Origin: Halalkalicoccus paucihalophilus
GTDB taxonomy: Archaea > Halobacteriota > Halobacteria > Halobacteriales > Halalkalicoccaceae
Assembly: GCF_001593955.1 (NCBI RefSeq)
Contig: NZ_LTAZ01000004.1
Span: 372,001 to 436,000, forward strand
Direction of reading: 5' to 3'
DNA: 64,000 nucleotides
Part shown: one piece after another, positions 44,167-54,141 of the stretch
Numbering within the stretch: position 1 is the first letter of the stretch
Layout of the letters: the number at the start of each line of letters is the position of its first letter
The notes under the pieces: model-generated
Seen by the model: the letters and a program-made list of their open reading frames with translations, nothing else
What the model was told of the DNA's origin: nothing
Databases searched by the model: none
Program-made: the position numbers and the translations under genes

Positions 44167-45888
44167 TTAGACGTCCTTTGGGTCAACGGCATGGCGGTAG
44201 TTCTTGATCTCCTCCCAGCGCTCCTCGCTCATCCGGTAGCCGGTGCCGGGGCCTTCGTAGTCGTTCGGGTTGTTCACCGCGCTCACGACGTTGAAATCCT
44301 CGTCGAGGATCGCCGACGTGTGGAGGTAATCGCCGGAGACGCGCGATTTGAGCACGCCGAGAATGTTCTCCGCGATCTCCTCGAACCCGCGGTCGACCAG
44401 GATGGAGACGATATCGGCGCCGGTGATCTCCCGTTCCATCATCTCCTGTGCGGCGTCGATGTCCTGGGCCTGATTCCGATCGGGCATGTCGTCGCTGCCG
44501 TCAGCGTACGTCGCGGCCTCGACTTCCTCATCGGTGATCGGCGGAAAGCCCAGTTCCTCAAAGACCGCTTGCAGGGCTTTGACCGCCCGGTTGCGATACT
44601 TGATGACCTCCTCTTCTTCGACGTCTTTGGTCCCGCCGTCGACCTTGAAGTCCCGTTGAATGAGGTTGTAGTCGTCGAAATCCGACGAATCAAACGTGGA
44701 GCCGGCGAACATGTCGTCGTAGTTCGGCACGGCGCTGTAGCCCGAGAAGATGAAGTCGGTCCCGGGAAACATCTGGGGGATCATATGGGCCGTCCGGCGC
44801 GTCTCCGAATGCGTGAAGGTCTGGTCGTTCCCGGAGGCCATCTCCAGGTCGACCATCCCCGCGATGAGGTTCTCCGCGAGGATACACCGGAGCCCGGAGG
44901 GAACCGCCGCTGGGATCGCGACGGTGCTGATCGACCCGTTCTGGAGCCCCTGGACGCCACAGCCCTTCGTCACCAGCACGCATTTCGTCTCGAGGTACAG
45001 CATGGATTTGCCCTCCGCTTGGCCCATGTTCACCTCGGAGCCCGATCCCGACGTAAATCGCATCTTCACCCCGCGCGAAGCGTAGCCGGAGGCGAGAAAC
45101 GCCTTCGAGTACGGGGTGTCGTCGCCGTCTTTGAACACGTCCTCGGTGCCGTAGACGGAGACGGTCTCGGCGTAACTGGTCATCCCGCGCATACCCAGTT
45201 CGAGTTCGGTCGCCTCCTCGACGGCACACTGGGTCAGGACGCCACCTCGGCCACATTGGGTCCCGATCAACAGCGAGAGTGCATTGAACGGTGCGATACG
45301 CGTGATCCCGACCGTCGTCTCGGCTTCGTCGAATCCCCGAAGGGCGGATTCGGCCGCATCGGCGACCAGCTGTGCGGGATGGTCCTTCACGCTCGTGACG
45401 TGACACTGGTTTCCGGGGTTTTTGCGGGTGCGCACCTTCTGGAGGGCCATCATCATCTCCACGGTGTTCATCTGGTTGACGACCTCGGTGAGCTTCGCCG
45501 GCGTCATCCCGGTCGCCAGCCGTTTGATCTCCTCGCGTGGGACGTTGATGTCCGCCAGCATGTGCGCGAACTCGACCGAGTCGATTTCGAGTGCCTCTTC
45601 AGCCACTTCCGGATCGATCGCGTAGTCGGCGATGAACTGATCGACGAAATCGAACTCGTCGCGTTCAATTCCGTCCATTTCGACGATCGTTCCGTCTTCG
45701 ACTGTTATCGAGGGGTCCGGATCATCAGGGGATTCCATCGCGACGAATCCCACTTCTGGCCACTCTTCGACGATCCCGTCCTCGTTGACGGGCCGATCAT
45801 CGAGGACCTCGAACCTCTTGGATCGTTTTTGTGCCCTCCCTCCTTCTGGCTCTGTGATCTCTCCGGGACCCGGTTTGTTGTTAACCAT
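44167..45888 (-). CDS. B12-dependent glycerol/diol dehydratase, large (alpha) subunit
   Basis: A 573-residue PduC/DhaB homologue forming the TIM barrel that converts 1,2-diols or glycerol to aldehydes by an adenosylcobalamin radical reaction. Motifs include KRFEVLDDRPVNEDG near the N-terminus, GITRIAPFNALSLLIGTQCG, SGSGSEVNMGQAEGKSMLYL, and GLQNGSISTVAIPAAVPSG, all strongly conserved in bacterial proteins. It is first in the operon. The ATG at 45886-45888 is chosen; a TTG at 45894 precedes it. No downstream aldehyde dehydrogenase lies in the window. Confidence 0.94.
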   Translation of the reverse strand: MVNNKPGPGEITEPEGGRAQKRSKRFEVLDDRPVNEDGIVEEWPEVGFVAMESPDDPDPSITVEDGTIVEMDGIERDEFDFVDQFIADYAIDPEVAEEALEIDSVEFAHMLADINVPREEIKRLATGMTPAKLTEVVNQMNTVEMMMALQKVRTRKNPGNQCHVTSVKDHPAQLVADAAESALRGFDEAETTVGITRIAPFNALSLLIGTQCGRGGVLTQCAVEEATELELGMRGMTSYAETVSVYGTEDVFKDGDDTPYSKAFLASGYASRGVKMRFTSGSGSEVNMGQAEGKSMLYLETKCVLVTKGCGVQGLQNGSISTVAIPAAVPSGLRCILAENLIAGMVDLEMASGNDQTFTHSETRRTAHMIPQMFPGTDFIFSGYSAVPNYDDMFAGSTFDSSDFDDYNLIQRDFKVDGGTKDVEEEEVIKYRNRAVKALQAVFEELGFPPITDEEVEAATYADGSDDMPDRNQAQDIDAAQEMMEREITGADIVSILVDRGFEEIAENILGVLKSRVSGDYLHTSAILDEDFNVVSAVNNPNDYEGPGTGYRMSEERWEEIKNYRHAVDPKDV

Positions 45889-46336
45889 CAACAATCGATG
45901 GTCGTTCTCCCGTGTAATAGCGTTAATTATATTCTATTAAAAAAATAATAATTTTATTTAATTTCATTAGTAATATAGTTATTGTGGGTAAAAAAGAACA
46001 CATATAGTTGAAATAGTCCAAGTGAACTTTTGCTTGGTACGCTGTGACACTACCGGCGTGAGGAGGCCAATCGCGGTATTCGTGGTCGTTGGCGTCGGTG
46101 CACCCACGGGCATGCTGACGGTCGTAGTTTCGATTCTGATCACTCGCGTACGGAATCGGTCTTGTAGGCCGATGGGTTGTCGTCCTTGGGGGGCGTTTGG
46201 CCCTCGAAAATCGCATAGATCACTACCGACGAGGAACCGTTACCGCTTCCGATCAGTCCTGAGAACCGGCAACTCTCGACTTGTAGTTGTACTGCTCTAA
46301 ATCAACAGATAATGGAGGTATCAATAAGATAGTACG
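45889..46336. other. AT-rich promoter island of the dehydratase operon
   Basis: No gene. The stretch 45910-46020 is almost pure A/T (for instance AAAAAAATAATAATTTTATT), very unusual against the GC-rich background. On the minus strand TATAATTAACG lies about 30-45 bp before the dehydratase start. The rest to 46336 has no supported gene. Confidence 0.55.
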
Positions 46337-47332
46337 TCATCGATACCCGAGGTCTGTCAGTCGTTCATTGAGCCCGTGTTTTTCAATCGGCGAAAAGGCA
46401 CGCTCTGGTTGTCTGGTCTTCGTGTCCGTCCCACTCATCTCTACCCAGGGAACCTTCTTCAGTTTTGGATGGGGGATGCTCTGGAAGTGTCCGTACTGAT
46501 GGAACTCACCGAACAGTTCGCCATGGTCCGCGGTGAGGGCAACGGTGCCATCGATGTTCTCGAGTAATTCCCCAACCGAATCGAGGACCAGCCGAAGGTT
46601 GTCGAGATACAACGGCCAGATATCGGTGATATCAGCGTTGCCTGATCGGCCGGCCTCATACGGTTCGTCTTCGAGCACTGTCATACGCGCGTTATTCGTG
46701 ACGAGGTTGTGGATAAAGGGCCGATGGGGTTGAAAGTAATGAACGACGACCTTCCCGAACTCCTCGCGGCCAGCAACGATTGCCCGATCCGTGACGTACG
46801 AGGGGTCCTGGACCGCTGTCGAATGAGGTGCCAGGTCAGTGACGTCAGCGAACGGCCGGTCGTGTCGGCGGGTTTGTTCGAAATACGCCAGATCCCCGTC
46901 GGATACTGTCCTCCAAGCAGTGAGGTCAAATGGGCGAGGATGTCTGGGGGGATACTCGCCATTGACCAGCGTGTGTTCTGCGAACGGATTTGACGAAATA
47001 AGGGCCGTCTCAGCGAGGATTTCGCGGTATTCCTCTACGAACGTTTTGACATACCATTCGTGTGACGTCGAGCCAACGGACCAAATCGATCCGAGATCGC
47101 CTAGAAATGGATACTCGGGGGCGACCTCGTGAAGCGCATCGGTTCGACACGCATCGAGTACCACGAGAACGTCCCACTCTTTTTCAAAGACGTTCGTCCC
47201 GAAGGGATGTCTCGACGTCAGCGAGAGGAAGAGGTCATCGTACGCATAGAAGACGAATTTGGCGATCTCTCCGGAGTCAAGTGAACGCACGCCGTCTGTG
47301 AAGCCACGGAGCCACTCGTTCCGATGAGTCAT
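46337..47332 (-). CDS. Sulfatase-like/alkaline phosphatase superfamily protein
   Basis: A 331-residue soluble protein of the alkaline-phosphatase fold. The nucleophile region is DVLVVLDACRTDALHEV near residue 52-68, where the Asp starts the metal site, and ALTADHGELFGEFHQYGH near 275-292 supplies the second metal site (DHG). It has no CxPxR sulfatase signature, so a formylglycine sulfatase is unlikely; members in haloarchaea are linked to cell-surface glycan pathways. A neighbour pair is absent here. No signal peptide. Confidence 0.83.
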   Translation of the reverse strand: MTHRNEWLRGFTDGVRSLDSGEIAKFVFYAYDDLFLSLTSRHPFGTNVFEKEWDVLVVLDACRTDALHEVAPEYPFLGDLGSIWSVGSTSHEWYVKTFVEEYREILAETALISSNPFAEHTLVNGEYPPRHPRPFDLTAWRTVSDGDLAYFEQTRRHDRPFADVTDLAPHSTAVQDPSYVTDRAIVAGREEFGKVVVHYFQPHRPFIHNLVTNNARMTVLEDEPYEAGRSGNADITDIWPLYLDNLRLVLDSVGELLENIDGTVALTADHGELFGEFHQYGHFQSIPHPKLKKVPWVEMSGTDTKTRQPERAFSPIEKHGLNERLTDLGYR

Positions 47333-47477
47333 GAGTAATCGTGTAGGATCCGTATGGGGTTAGCCATTGCGACCACTACCGTTCGGCTCGCCGCTGGACT
47401 CGAGTGGCGAGCACTACTCAGAGAGGATGGTAGATCTGATAGATGACCCGATGACGTAGGAGATACCGCTCGAGAAG

Positions 47478-48140
47478 TTAATCCACGCCATCAAGAGATG
47501 CATTGACCTCGTTCTCTGCTAACGTCTTGTGTACTCGTCTAAATCGCTTCGAGAGCGCTTGTCGGGAAATCCCGAACTGCTCGGCCAACTCACTCGGCGT
47601 TGTCTCGCGGGGAATCTCGTAGTAGCCCGATTTCAATCCTGCAACGAGCGTTTCTCGCTGTACCTCCGTCAGTGGGCAGTGAGAATCTGTTGTCGGATGT
47701 GATGGATGATACAGGCGAGTGAGATCGAGGACGAACTCGCTCTCGTCAATATAGTTGTTAAACTGTGTAACGTCGCCCTCTGAATCGAATCGTAATTGCA
47801 GCTCCCATCGCTCGTTCTGCCCTGTTGCATCGAGCAGTATCGCTCCTGTCTCTGTGTACGCGTACACAACTGACTCGACGTCTTGGATCCAATTCGCCCG
47901 ATAGAGCACCGCTTGATCCAACTCATCGAGTTTCGTGAGATCTTCGACGGAGGGATCGTTCCTCGCTGCCGTCTCGAACGTCTCCCGATCCCCATCCCTC
48001 GTCCAAAAATAGGGCATAATCCGATCAGGCCCATGCGTGACGACGCGCTCGACCTCAACGACCATCTCCGTCGCCCGACACAGTGTCTCATACAATGCGA
48101 ACTGTTCCGCCGGAACGGTGAATTCGGCGATGATACTCAT
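47478..48140 (-). CDS. Bat-type helix-turn-helix regulator
   Basis: A 220-residue bacterio-opsin-activator family protein. Residues 1-150 form the GAF-like sensor (starts MSIIAEFTVPAEQF, with RIMPYFWTRDGDRETF); HTH_10 is at about 160-213 (LTEVQRETLVAGLKSGYY, PSELAEQFGISRQALSKRFRR). Start ATG 48138-48140 is chosen, since the upstream extension is unrelated. It regulates unknown targets; it is separated from the copper gene by a gene-poor kilobase. Confidence 0.88.
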   Translation of the reverse strand: MSIIAEFTVPAEQFALYETLCRATEMVVEVERVVTHGPDRIMPYFWTRDGDRETFETAARNDPSVEDLTKLDELDQAVLYRANWIQDVESVVYAYTETGAILLDATGQNERWELQLRFDSEGDVTQFNNYIDESEFVLDLTRLYHPSHPTTDSHCPLTEVQRETLVAGLKSGYYEIPRETTPSELAEQFGISRQALSKRFRRVHKTLAENEVNASLDGVD

Positions 48141-49098
48141 GAGCAGCTGTGGCTGGTACACTCGTCGGAGATCCACTCATATAAACGTATTTCCTCGTCA
48201 ACCCTACTGCTTTCTGCCTCAAATCTCCTACCTACGAGTGAACGCCTTTCACAGATGGGAGGAGGGGAGTAGAAGACAGCACCCCCCTGCGCTCATGGTT
48301 TACGTGATGGGGCGTTCACGGGTGCCTCTGACACACCGCCCGTTTTCCCCGGACTATCACGACTGGATAGCCATGTCTCAGTAGTGCAGGAAACGTGCTA
48401 TATGTTTGGATAGATGAACTCGCCAATCGAATAGTCGAAACAGAGTCGATCATGAACCACGAGGAACGAACTCGGCGGCGACTGATCTCGAACCCGTAGT
48501 ACGCTACGTGCGTAGTGAGTGCGTTTTTCGGGTAAATCCCGATCAACTCCACAGAGACGTCGCTCGAGACGCAACACAGTGCCTCTCAGCCGATCCACCC
48601 GCTACCAATGATTATGAAAATCGAAGACTGCGGCTATCTCACGAAGGAAATGATGTGTCTGTCACAGTCGCCGTACGGAACGTACGACGGTACGCAGCCT
48701 CGTGGCACAGAGGGTGTGTGGTCAGTAGACTAAATCCAACACTTTTTATTGTCGTTTGAATCTTAAGCTTGGTTGACCAAGTGGGTGATTGGTATTGGAG
48801 GAGGCCGATAGAGTAGATGGACCGTCACACTGTGCGCTCATGGCGTGATGGATCCCAGGGGAGGAAGGCGATCTCGACTCAGACTGCCTCTGACATCACC
48901 CTGAGTCGGCTCGTGGATGAGCTCATCCTTCCCCGGCTGACAATCGCTTAATTGAGACGGGGATAGTTGTGCCTCTGACAACCGGTCCCTACCGGCAGAC
49001 TAGTATAGGGTCACAGATATATAGATCCGTGGTACACTCCTCACCCAGTTATACCATCTAGATTCGCAACTCGGGAGTCCGACTCGTGAAGTCGGACT
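48141..49098. other. Gene-poor kilobase with repeated GTGCCTCTGAC motif
   Basis: No confident gene in 958 bp. GTGCCTCTGACA occurs at 48322-48333 and 48969-48980, TGCCTCTGACA at 48885-48895 and GTGCCTCT at 48579-48586. Short open frames exist (for example ATG 48817 to TAA 48951, 44 codons, MDRHTVRSWRDGSQGRK) but none has family support. It looks like eroded or mobile-element-scarred DNA. Confidence 0.45.
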
Positions 49099-49281
49099 GT
49101 GGTGTCTCAGGCACCGTCAAAGAGTTACAGCGCTGTGCGTGCCGCTCGGCAAGCGGCGCGAACTCGGCGCGGCGAGGGGACAACGACCCGCATCGGCGGG
49201 GAGTTGTACCAGTTCTGTTGTCCGTCGTGTGAGTCCCGATTGGCGGAACGATACGAGCAGCTTCAGCCGGGATACGATTGA
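49099..49281 (+). pseudogene. Heavy-metal (TRASH/YHS-like) domain remnant before copA
   Basis: A 60-codon frame without an ATG (two GTG codons at its start). The second half TTTRIGGELYQFCCPSCESRL is a good match to the C-terminal part of haloarchaeal TRASH/YHS-like metal-binding proteins, which have an FCCPSC motif. The first half (QAARTRRGEG) lacks the preceding Cys motif; another frame has a DCG and a CACR there, so a frameshift or decay is likely. Such proteins usually sit beside copper ATPases, as here (108 bp upstream). May be non-functional. Confidence 0.45.
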
Positions 49282-49389
49282 TTCGAGGGTGCGTTCGCCA
49301 GACTGGTTTGAATTCGAAACTTTAGACGCTTTGTCACCGAACATTTGAAAGGGGAAACCGATTGAACGAGGGGCCCGTATGAGTATCTA

Positions 49390-52047
49390 ATGAATCAGCG
49401 CCGAAGCCAAATCGACATCCAGGGGATGAGCTGCGCGAACTGTTCGCAGACCATCGCCGACGCCGTCACGTCCCTAGACGGCGTCTCGAACGCGAACATC
49501 AATTTCGCGACCGACGAGGGGAGTGTCGAGTACGACCCGGACGAGATCTCACTCGCTCGGATCTTCGACGCCATCGAGGAGGCTGGATACACGCCAATCA
49601 CGGGTTCGGTGACGATCGGCATTACGGACATGTCGTGTGCGAACTGCTCGGACACGGTGCAGGACGCACTCGAGCGGACGCAGGGCGTCGTCACGGCGGA
49701 CGTGAACTTCGCGGCCGACGAGGCACAGGTCACGTACAACCCGGCCGAGGCGAGCCGCACGGACTTCTACGACGCCATCGAGGACGCGGGTTACTCGCCC
49801 GTCCGCGAGGACGCTGAAACCGAGGACGGGTCGGAAGGAGATGCCCGAGAGGCCGCCCGGCAAGACGAGATCAGACGACAGTTGCGCCTGACGCTGTTCG
49901 GCGCCGTACTGTCCCTGCCCCTGCTGGTGTTCATGGCCGATCACCTGCTGGCGCTCAGGCTCGTCGGAGACGAGCTCTTCGGCCTTCCGTCCGGATGGAT
50001 CGCGTTCGCGCTGGCGACGCCCGTCCAGCTGGTGCTCGGCAAGCCGTTCTACAGGAACTCCTACAAGGCGCTCGTCAAGAACGGCCGTGCCAACATGGAC
50101 GTGCTGATCGCGCTGGGCTCGACCACCGCGTACGTCTACTCCGTGGCGGTCTTGCTCGGGATGATCGCTGGTGGGCTGTACTTCGACACGGCGGCGTTCA
50201 TCCTCGTGTTCATCACGCTCGGCAACTACCTCGAGGCCCGCTCGAAGGGCCAGGCCGGCGAGGCGCTCCGGAAGCTCCTCGAGATGGAGGCAGACACCGC
50301 TACCGTCATTGACGACCATGGAAACGAAAAGGAAGTTCCGCTCGAAGACGTCGAGGTCGGCGACCGGATGAAGGTCCGCCCCGGCGAACAGATTCCGACG
50401 GACGGCATCGTCGCCGACGGGCAGAGCGCGGTCGACGAGTCGATGGTCACTGGCGAGTCCGTCCCCGTCGAGAAGAGCGAGGGCGACGAAGTCGTCGGTT
50501 CCACGATCAACGAGAACGGCGTCCTCGTCATCGAAGCGACGAAGGTCGGGAAGAACACGGCCCTCCAGCAGATCGTTCAAACGGTGAAGGAAGCGCAGTC
50601 GCGCCAGCCCGACATCCAGAACCTCGCCGACCGCATCTCGGCGTACTTCGTGCCCGCAGTCATCCTGAATGCCCTGCTGTGGGGCGTCGTCTGGTACCTG
50701 TTCCCCGCGGTCCTCGCCGGGGTCGTCAACGGGCTCCCACTGTGGGGCCTCGTTGCGGGCGGTCCCGTCGCCGCCGGCGGGGTCTCGGTCTTCGAGTTCG
50801 CGATCATCGTGTTCGCATCCGCCGTGTTGATCGCCTGTCCCTGTGCGCTGGGATTGGCGACGCCCGCTGCGACGATGGTCGGGACGACCCTTGGTGCACA
50901 GAACGGCGTCCTGTTCAAGGGCGGCGACGTCCTTGAGCGCGCGAAAGACATCGACACCGTTGTCTTCGACAAGACAGGGACGCTCACGAAAGGCGAAATG
51001 GAACTGACCGACGTGGTCGTCTTCAATGGCGACGGCCAGCCCGTCGCGGACGGCGGGGATCCCGCTACCGATGGGGGCCAGCTAATTGCACAGGAGCGCC
51101 TCAGCGAGGACGACGTGCTTCGACTCGCGGCCACCGCCGAGAGCGGGAGCGAACACCCGCTCGCCCGGGCCATCGTCAACGGGGCCGAAGACCGCGGTCT
51201 CGACGTGACCGACCCCGACGACTTCGAGAACGTCCCCGGACACGGTATCGAAGCGACTGTCGGTGACGACGAGGTGCTGGTCGGCAATCGGAAGCTCCTC
51301 CGTGACAACGGGATCGACCCTTCGCCAGCTCAGGAGACGATGGAACGCCTCGAGAACGAGGGGAAGACGGCGATGCTGGTCGCATTGCGCGGTTCGGAGC
51401 GGAGCGAGAACCGCGATGCGAGCGGCGGTTCGCCGCGAGCAGAGGGTGAACTCGTCGGCGTGGTCGCCGATGCCGATACGATCAAAGAGAGTGCGAAGGA
51501 CGCCGTGAGCCAACTGCAAGAGCGCGGCGTCGACGTGATGATGATCACGGGCGACAACGAGCGGACGGCCCGTGCTGTCGCCGAGCAGGTCGGGATTGAC
51601 CCCGAGAACGTCCACGCGGAGGTCCTCCCCGAGGACAAGTCCGATGCCGTCGAGGCCATCCAAGACGGGGGGCGCAAGGCGATGATGGTGGGCGACGGCG
51701 TCAACGACGCGCCAGCGCTCGCCGTCGCCTACGTCGGGACTGCCATCGGCTCGGGCACGGACGTGGCCATCGAGGCGGCGGACGTCACGCTGATGCGCGA
51801 CGACCCGCTCGACGTGGTGAAGGCCATCCGTATCTCGGACGCGACGCTCAAAAAGATCAAGCAGAACCTCGTGTGGGCGCTCGGGTACAACACGGCGATG
51901 ATCCCGCTGGCGTCGATGGGTCTACTCCAGCCCGTGCTCGCCGCTGGTGCGATGGCGTTCTCTAGCGTGTCGGTGCTGTCGAACAGCCTGCTGTTCCGCC
52001 GGTACACCCCCGACCACGATTACGAGTTGCTCGGTCGACTCCGCTGA
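49390..52047 (+). CDS. copA: Copper-translocating P1B-type ATPase
   Basis: An 885-residue copper exporter. Two N-terminal HMA domains have GMSCANC (C15, C18) and DMSCANC (C83, C86). The membrane metal site CPC is in [10 protein letters not shown] near residue 480, the phosphorylated Asp in DKTGT near 527, and the hinge [12 protein letters not shown] near 767. Two HMA copies and CPC point to Cu+ (or Ag+). It exports excess copper. The remnant of a metal-binding protein is just upstream. ATG at 49390. Confidence 0.95.
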   Translation: MNQRRSQIDIQGMSCANCSQTIADAVTSLDGVSNANINFATDEGSVEYDPDEISLARIFDAIEEAGYTPITGSVTIGITDMSCANCSDTVQDALERTQGVVTADVNFAADEAQVTYNPAEASRTDFYDAIEDAGYSPVREDAETEDGSEGDAREAARQDEIRRQLRLTLFGAVLSLPLLVFMADHLLALRLVGDELFGLPSGWIAFALATPVQLVLGKPFYRNSYKALVKNGRANMDVLIALGSTTAYVYSVAVLLGMIAGGLYFDTAAFILVFITLGNYLEARSKGQAGEALRKLLEMEADTATVIDDHGNEKEVPLEDVEVGDRMKVRPGEQIPTDGIVADGQSAVDESMVTGESVPVEKSEGDEVVGSTINENGVLVIEATKVGKNTALQQIVQTVKEAQSRQPDIQNLADRISAYFVPAVILNALLWGVVWYLFPAVLAGVVNGLPLWGLVAGGPVAAGGVSVFEFAIIVFASAVLIACPCALGLATPAATMVGTTLGAQNGVLFKGGDVLERAKDIDTVVFDKTGTLTKGEMELTDVVVFNGDGQPVADGGDPATDGGQLIAQERLSEDDVLRLAATAESGSEHPLARAIVNGAEDRGLDVTDPDDFENVPGHGIEATVGDDEVLVGNRKLLRDNGIDPSPAQETMERLENEGKTAMLVALRGSERSENRDASGGSPRAEGELVGVVADADTIKESAKDAVSQLQERGVDVMMITGDNERTARAVAEQVGIDPENVHAEVLPEDKSDAVEAIQDGGRKAMMVGDGVNDAPALAVAYVGTAIGSGTDVAIEAADVTLMRDDPLDVVKAIRISDATLKKIKQNLVWALGYNTAMIPLASMGLLQPVLAAGAMAFSSVSVLSNSLLFRRYTPDHDYELLGRLR

Positions 52048-52471
52048 ACGTCACCCGCTCGACCGATGTCCAACATTTCCCGCCAAACGCTGCACGCGTA
52101 TCTCGTTGAGACGGCCAGCACTGAGCCGACGTACCCGCGCTTGTGAGATCGCCAGTGGTCTAAACGCACCACCGAAAGCTGCCGCCCAGTATCTCAGCCA
52201 GTCGAGGAGGAACTCAGCGGCGTGTCGCTCGAAGAGTACGACGTGGCGACTGGATGTGAGCGAGTCGTGAGCCAGCGGACGTGTAGAAACCGCGCTCCCC
52301 GACACCGGCACACGTGAATGGTGGCTGTTGTATCTCTTCGCCCCGGTCGTGCTCGTCGGTTTGGCGATTCTCGCGTTTCCGACGCTCGTCTACGGCCGAT
52401 TTATCTGGCAGTATCTCTGGGGCCCAGTCGGCCCATCGACGCTACAGGTGTCAACGACCGGGCCTGCTTTT
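52048..52471. other. Intergenic with a truncated DUF63-like fragment
   Basis: No intact gene. On the plus strand about 52290-52440, in the same frame as the EamA gene, a hydrophobic stretch LAFPTLVYGRFIWQYLWGPV resembles the first span of haloarchaeal DUF63 membrane proteins. It runs into the EamA ATG at 52472 without a stop, so an ORF finder would falsely extend EamA upstream. DUF63 resemblance is from memory. Confidence 0.35.
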
Positions 52472-53404
52472 ATGACTCCTCCTTTCGAGTATTCGGTCGT
52501 GGATCCGACCCAGCGCCGCGATCTCGCGCTGTTCGTCGCCCTTTCGTTGATGGGGGGTGGAGCGTTTCCTGCCGTCGAGACAGCCCTCTCCTACATGCCT
52601 CCGTTGCTAATCGCGGCGTTCCGGTTTGACCTCGCCGGGGTGTTTCTATTGGGGTACGCCATCATGACCACCGATAGCTGGCGGCCATCCACTCGCGGTG
52701 ATCTGCTCGCTATCGTGGGTGGTGGGGCGCTGTTTTTCCCGTTCGGACAGGGCATCTGGTACATCGGTCAGGCGCTCACTACGAGCGCCCTCTCCGGATT
52801 GATGGCCAGCCTCATCCCGCTGTTGACCGCTGCTTGGTCGTGGGTGCTCATCCCCGAAGACCGGGTGACGAGGGAGAGCCTCGTGGGGCTCGGTATCGGG
52901 TTCGTGGGTGTACTCCTCACCTTAGTGCCCGGAGCCACCTCGCTCGTCAACCAGGGCGCCGTCGGTAAACTGGTGATATTCGTTTCGGCAATCGGAACCG
53001 CGCTGGGAAGTGTCCTGATCCGACGGGCAGAGAACGGTATCTCTACCCCTGCAGTGACCGCATGGTCGATGCTTCTCGGCGCCGGACTGATGCACGCGTT
53101 CAGTCCAGTCATTGGCGAGTCGCCGGCGGACGTGACAGTAAACGCCACGGTCGTACTCGCCCTCGGGTATCTGACGGTGGCCTCGACCGCGCTCGCATAC
53201 GTCATCTACTTCATCCTCATCGACCGGCGATCTGCCGTGGAGACCAACCTGATCCACTATCTCTTCCCGGTCGTGGCGATCGTAGCGGGGTACGTGCTGT
53301 TCGGCGAGGCGCTCCCGTCGTTAGCACTCGTGGGCTTCGTATTGATTGCAGCGGGGTTCGGTGTTCTGAAACGACGAACGATCGTCGCCGAACTCGTCAA
53401 CTGA
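52472..53404 (+). CDS. EamA/DMT-family transporter
   Basis: A 310-residue protein with ten hydrophobic spans in two EamA repeats. It begins MTPPFEYSVVDPTQRRDLALFVALSLM and carries PLLTAAWSWVLIPEDR, the family's helix-9-like motif, and ATVASTALAYVIYF-type sequence. The ATG at 52472 gives the standard length and an N-terminus typical of the family; the upstream in-frame region belongs to another gene remnant. DMT exporters move amino acids or metabolites. Convergent with the half-size paralogue at 53437. Confidence 0.86.
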   Translation: MTPPFEYSVVDPTQRRDLALFVALSLMGGGAFPAVETALSYMPPLLIAAFRFDLAGVFLLGYAIMTTDSWRPSTRGDLLAIVGGGALFFPFGQGIWYIGQALTTSALSGLMASLIPLLTAAWSWVLIPEDRVTRESLVGLGIGFVGVLLTLVPGATSLVNQGAVGKLVIFVSAIGTALGSVLIRRAENGISTPAVTAWSMLLGAGLMHAFSPVIGESPADVTVNATVVLALGYLTVASTALAYVIYFILIDRRSAVETNLIHYLFPVVAIVAGYVLFGEALPSLALVGFVLIAAGFGVLKRRTIVAELVN

Positions 53405-53436
53405 TCGTCCCTCTGGGCGAAGTGCGAGCGGCTTGT

Positions 53437-53874
53437 TTATTGAGCCACGAGGACGACAGCGACACCTGCGAGCAGGAGCCCTGCGACTCTCGTCGTGGTG
53501 ATCTCGTCTCCGAGCGCAACCATCCCGATGAACGCTGCGACGACGAAATACATGGCTCCGAGGGTCGAAACGACCGTCGTTGATCCCTGTGAGAGACCGA
53601 CGTACATCGAGACGAAGCCGATTCCGGCGAACAGTCCAGCCACGCCAGCGAGCGCCCCGCCCCGTGGCGTGATGGCCAGCGAGGCACCTGACACGAGAAC
53701 GAACCCGACTGCAAGGAAGGTTGCGACGAGATACGATATGGCGGCAGCCGTCGTCGGGTCGATGGATTCCGAGGCAGCGTTCCCTATGACGATCCAGATC
53801 CCCCACGAAACCATCGTCAGCGATCCGAATGCCACGGCCGGACCTATCTCAGGGACTCCCATCGGTGCGTACAT
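53437..53874 (-). CDS. Half-size EamA-domain membrane protein
   Basis: A 145-residue protein with five hydrophobic segments, equal to a single EamA repeat. It starts MYAPMGVPEIGPAVAFGSL and ends VAGLLLAGVAVVLVA. Half-size DMT proteins (SMR-like or archaeal single-EamA) work as dimers. The C-terminal part GDEITTTRVAGLLL is like the last helix pair of full DMT transporters. An alternative start is MGVPEIG at 53862. It converges on the full-size gene. Confidence 0.78.
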   Translation of the reverse strand: MYAPMGVPEIGPAVAFGSLTMVSWGIWIVIGNAASESIDPTTAAAISYLVATFLAVGFVLVSGASLAITPRGGALAGVAGLFAGIGFVSMYVGLSQGSTTVVSTLGAMYFVVAAFIGMVALGDEITTTRVAGLLLAGVAVVLVAQ

Positions 53875-54141
53875 CCTTCCCCTGTAACGATAAAGGACTC
53901 TGTTTGTAGCAATTCTGATCGAGGCAGAGGACGCAATCGCCAGTGACTGACTCGTGCCCTGTGTTCAACACGACTCTCGCGGTATCACCGGTATCTGATA
54001 GACCACTTAACGTTCCGTTCGCAGCGATACATACCAGTTCGCTGGATCAGCCCATATCGGAACGACGAAATCACGTTACGACTACTGGTAAGCCCGCTTC
54101 AAGCCGCACACCGAAGTCCCCGGGGCCCGTGTTCCGAGGCG

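Noticed and set aside
43714..45948. 744-codon plus-strand frame in the dehydratase operon
   Set aside because: Shadow of PduC and PduD, which are unambiguous by sequence.
46022..46300. 92-codon plus-strand frame downstream of the AT island
   Set aside because: No recognisable domain, and the frame lies in non-conserved intergenic DNA.
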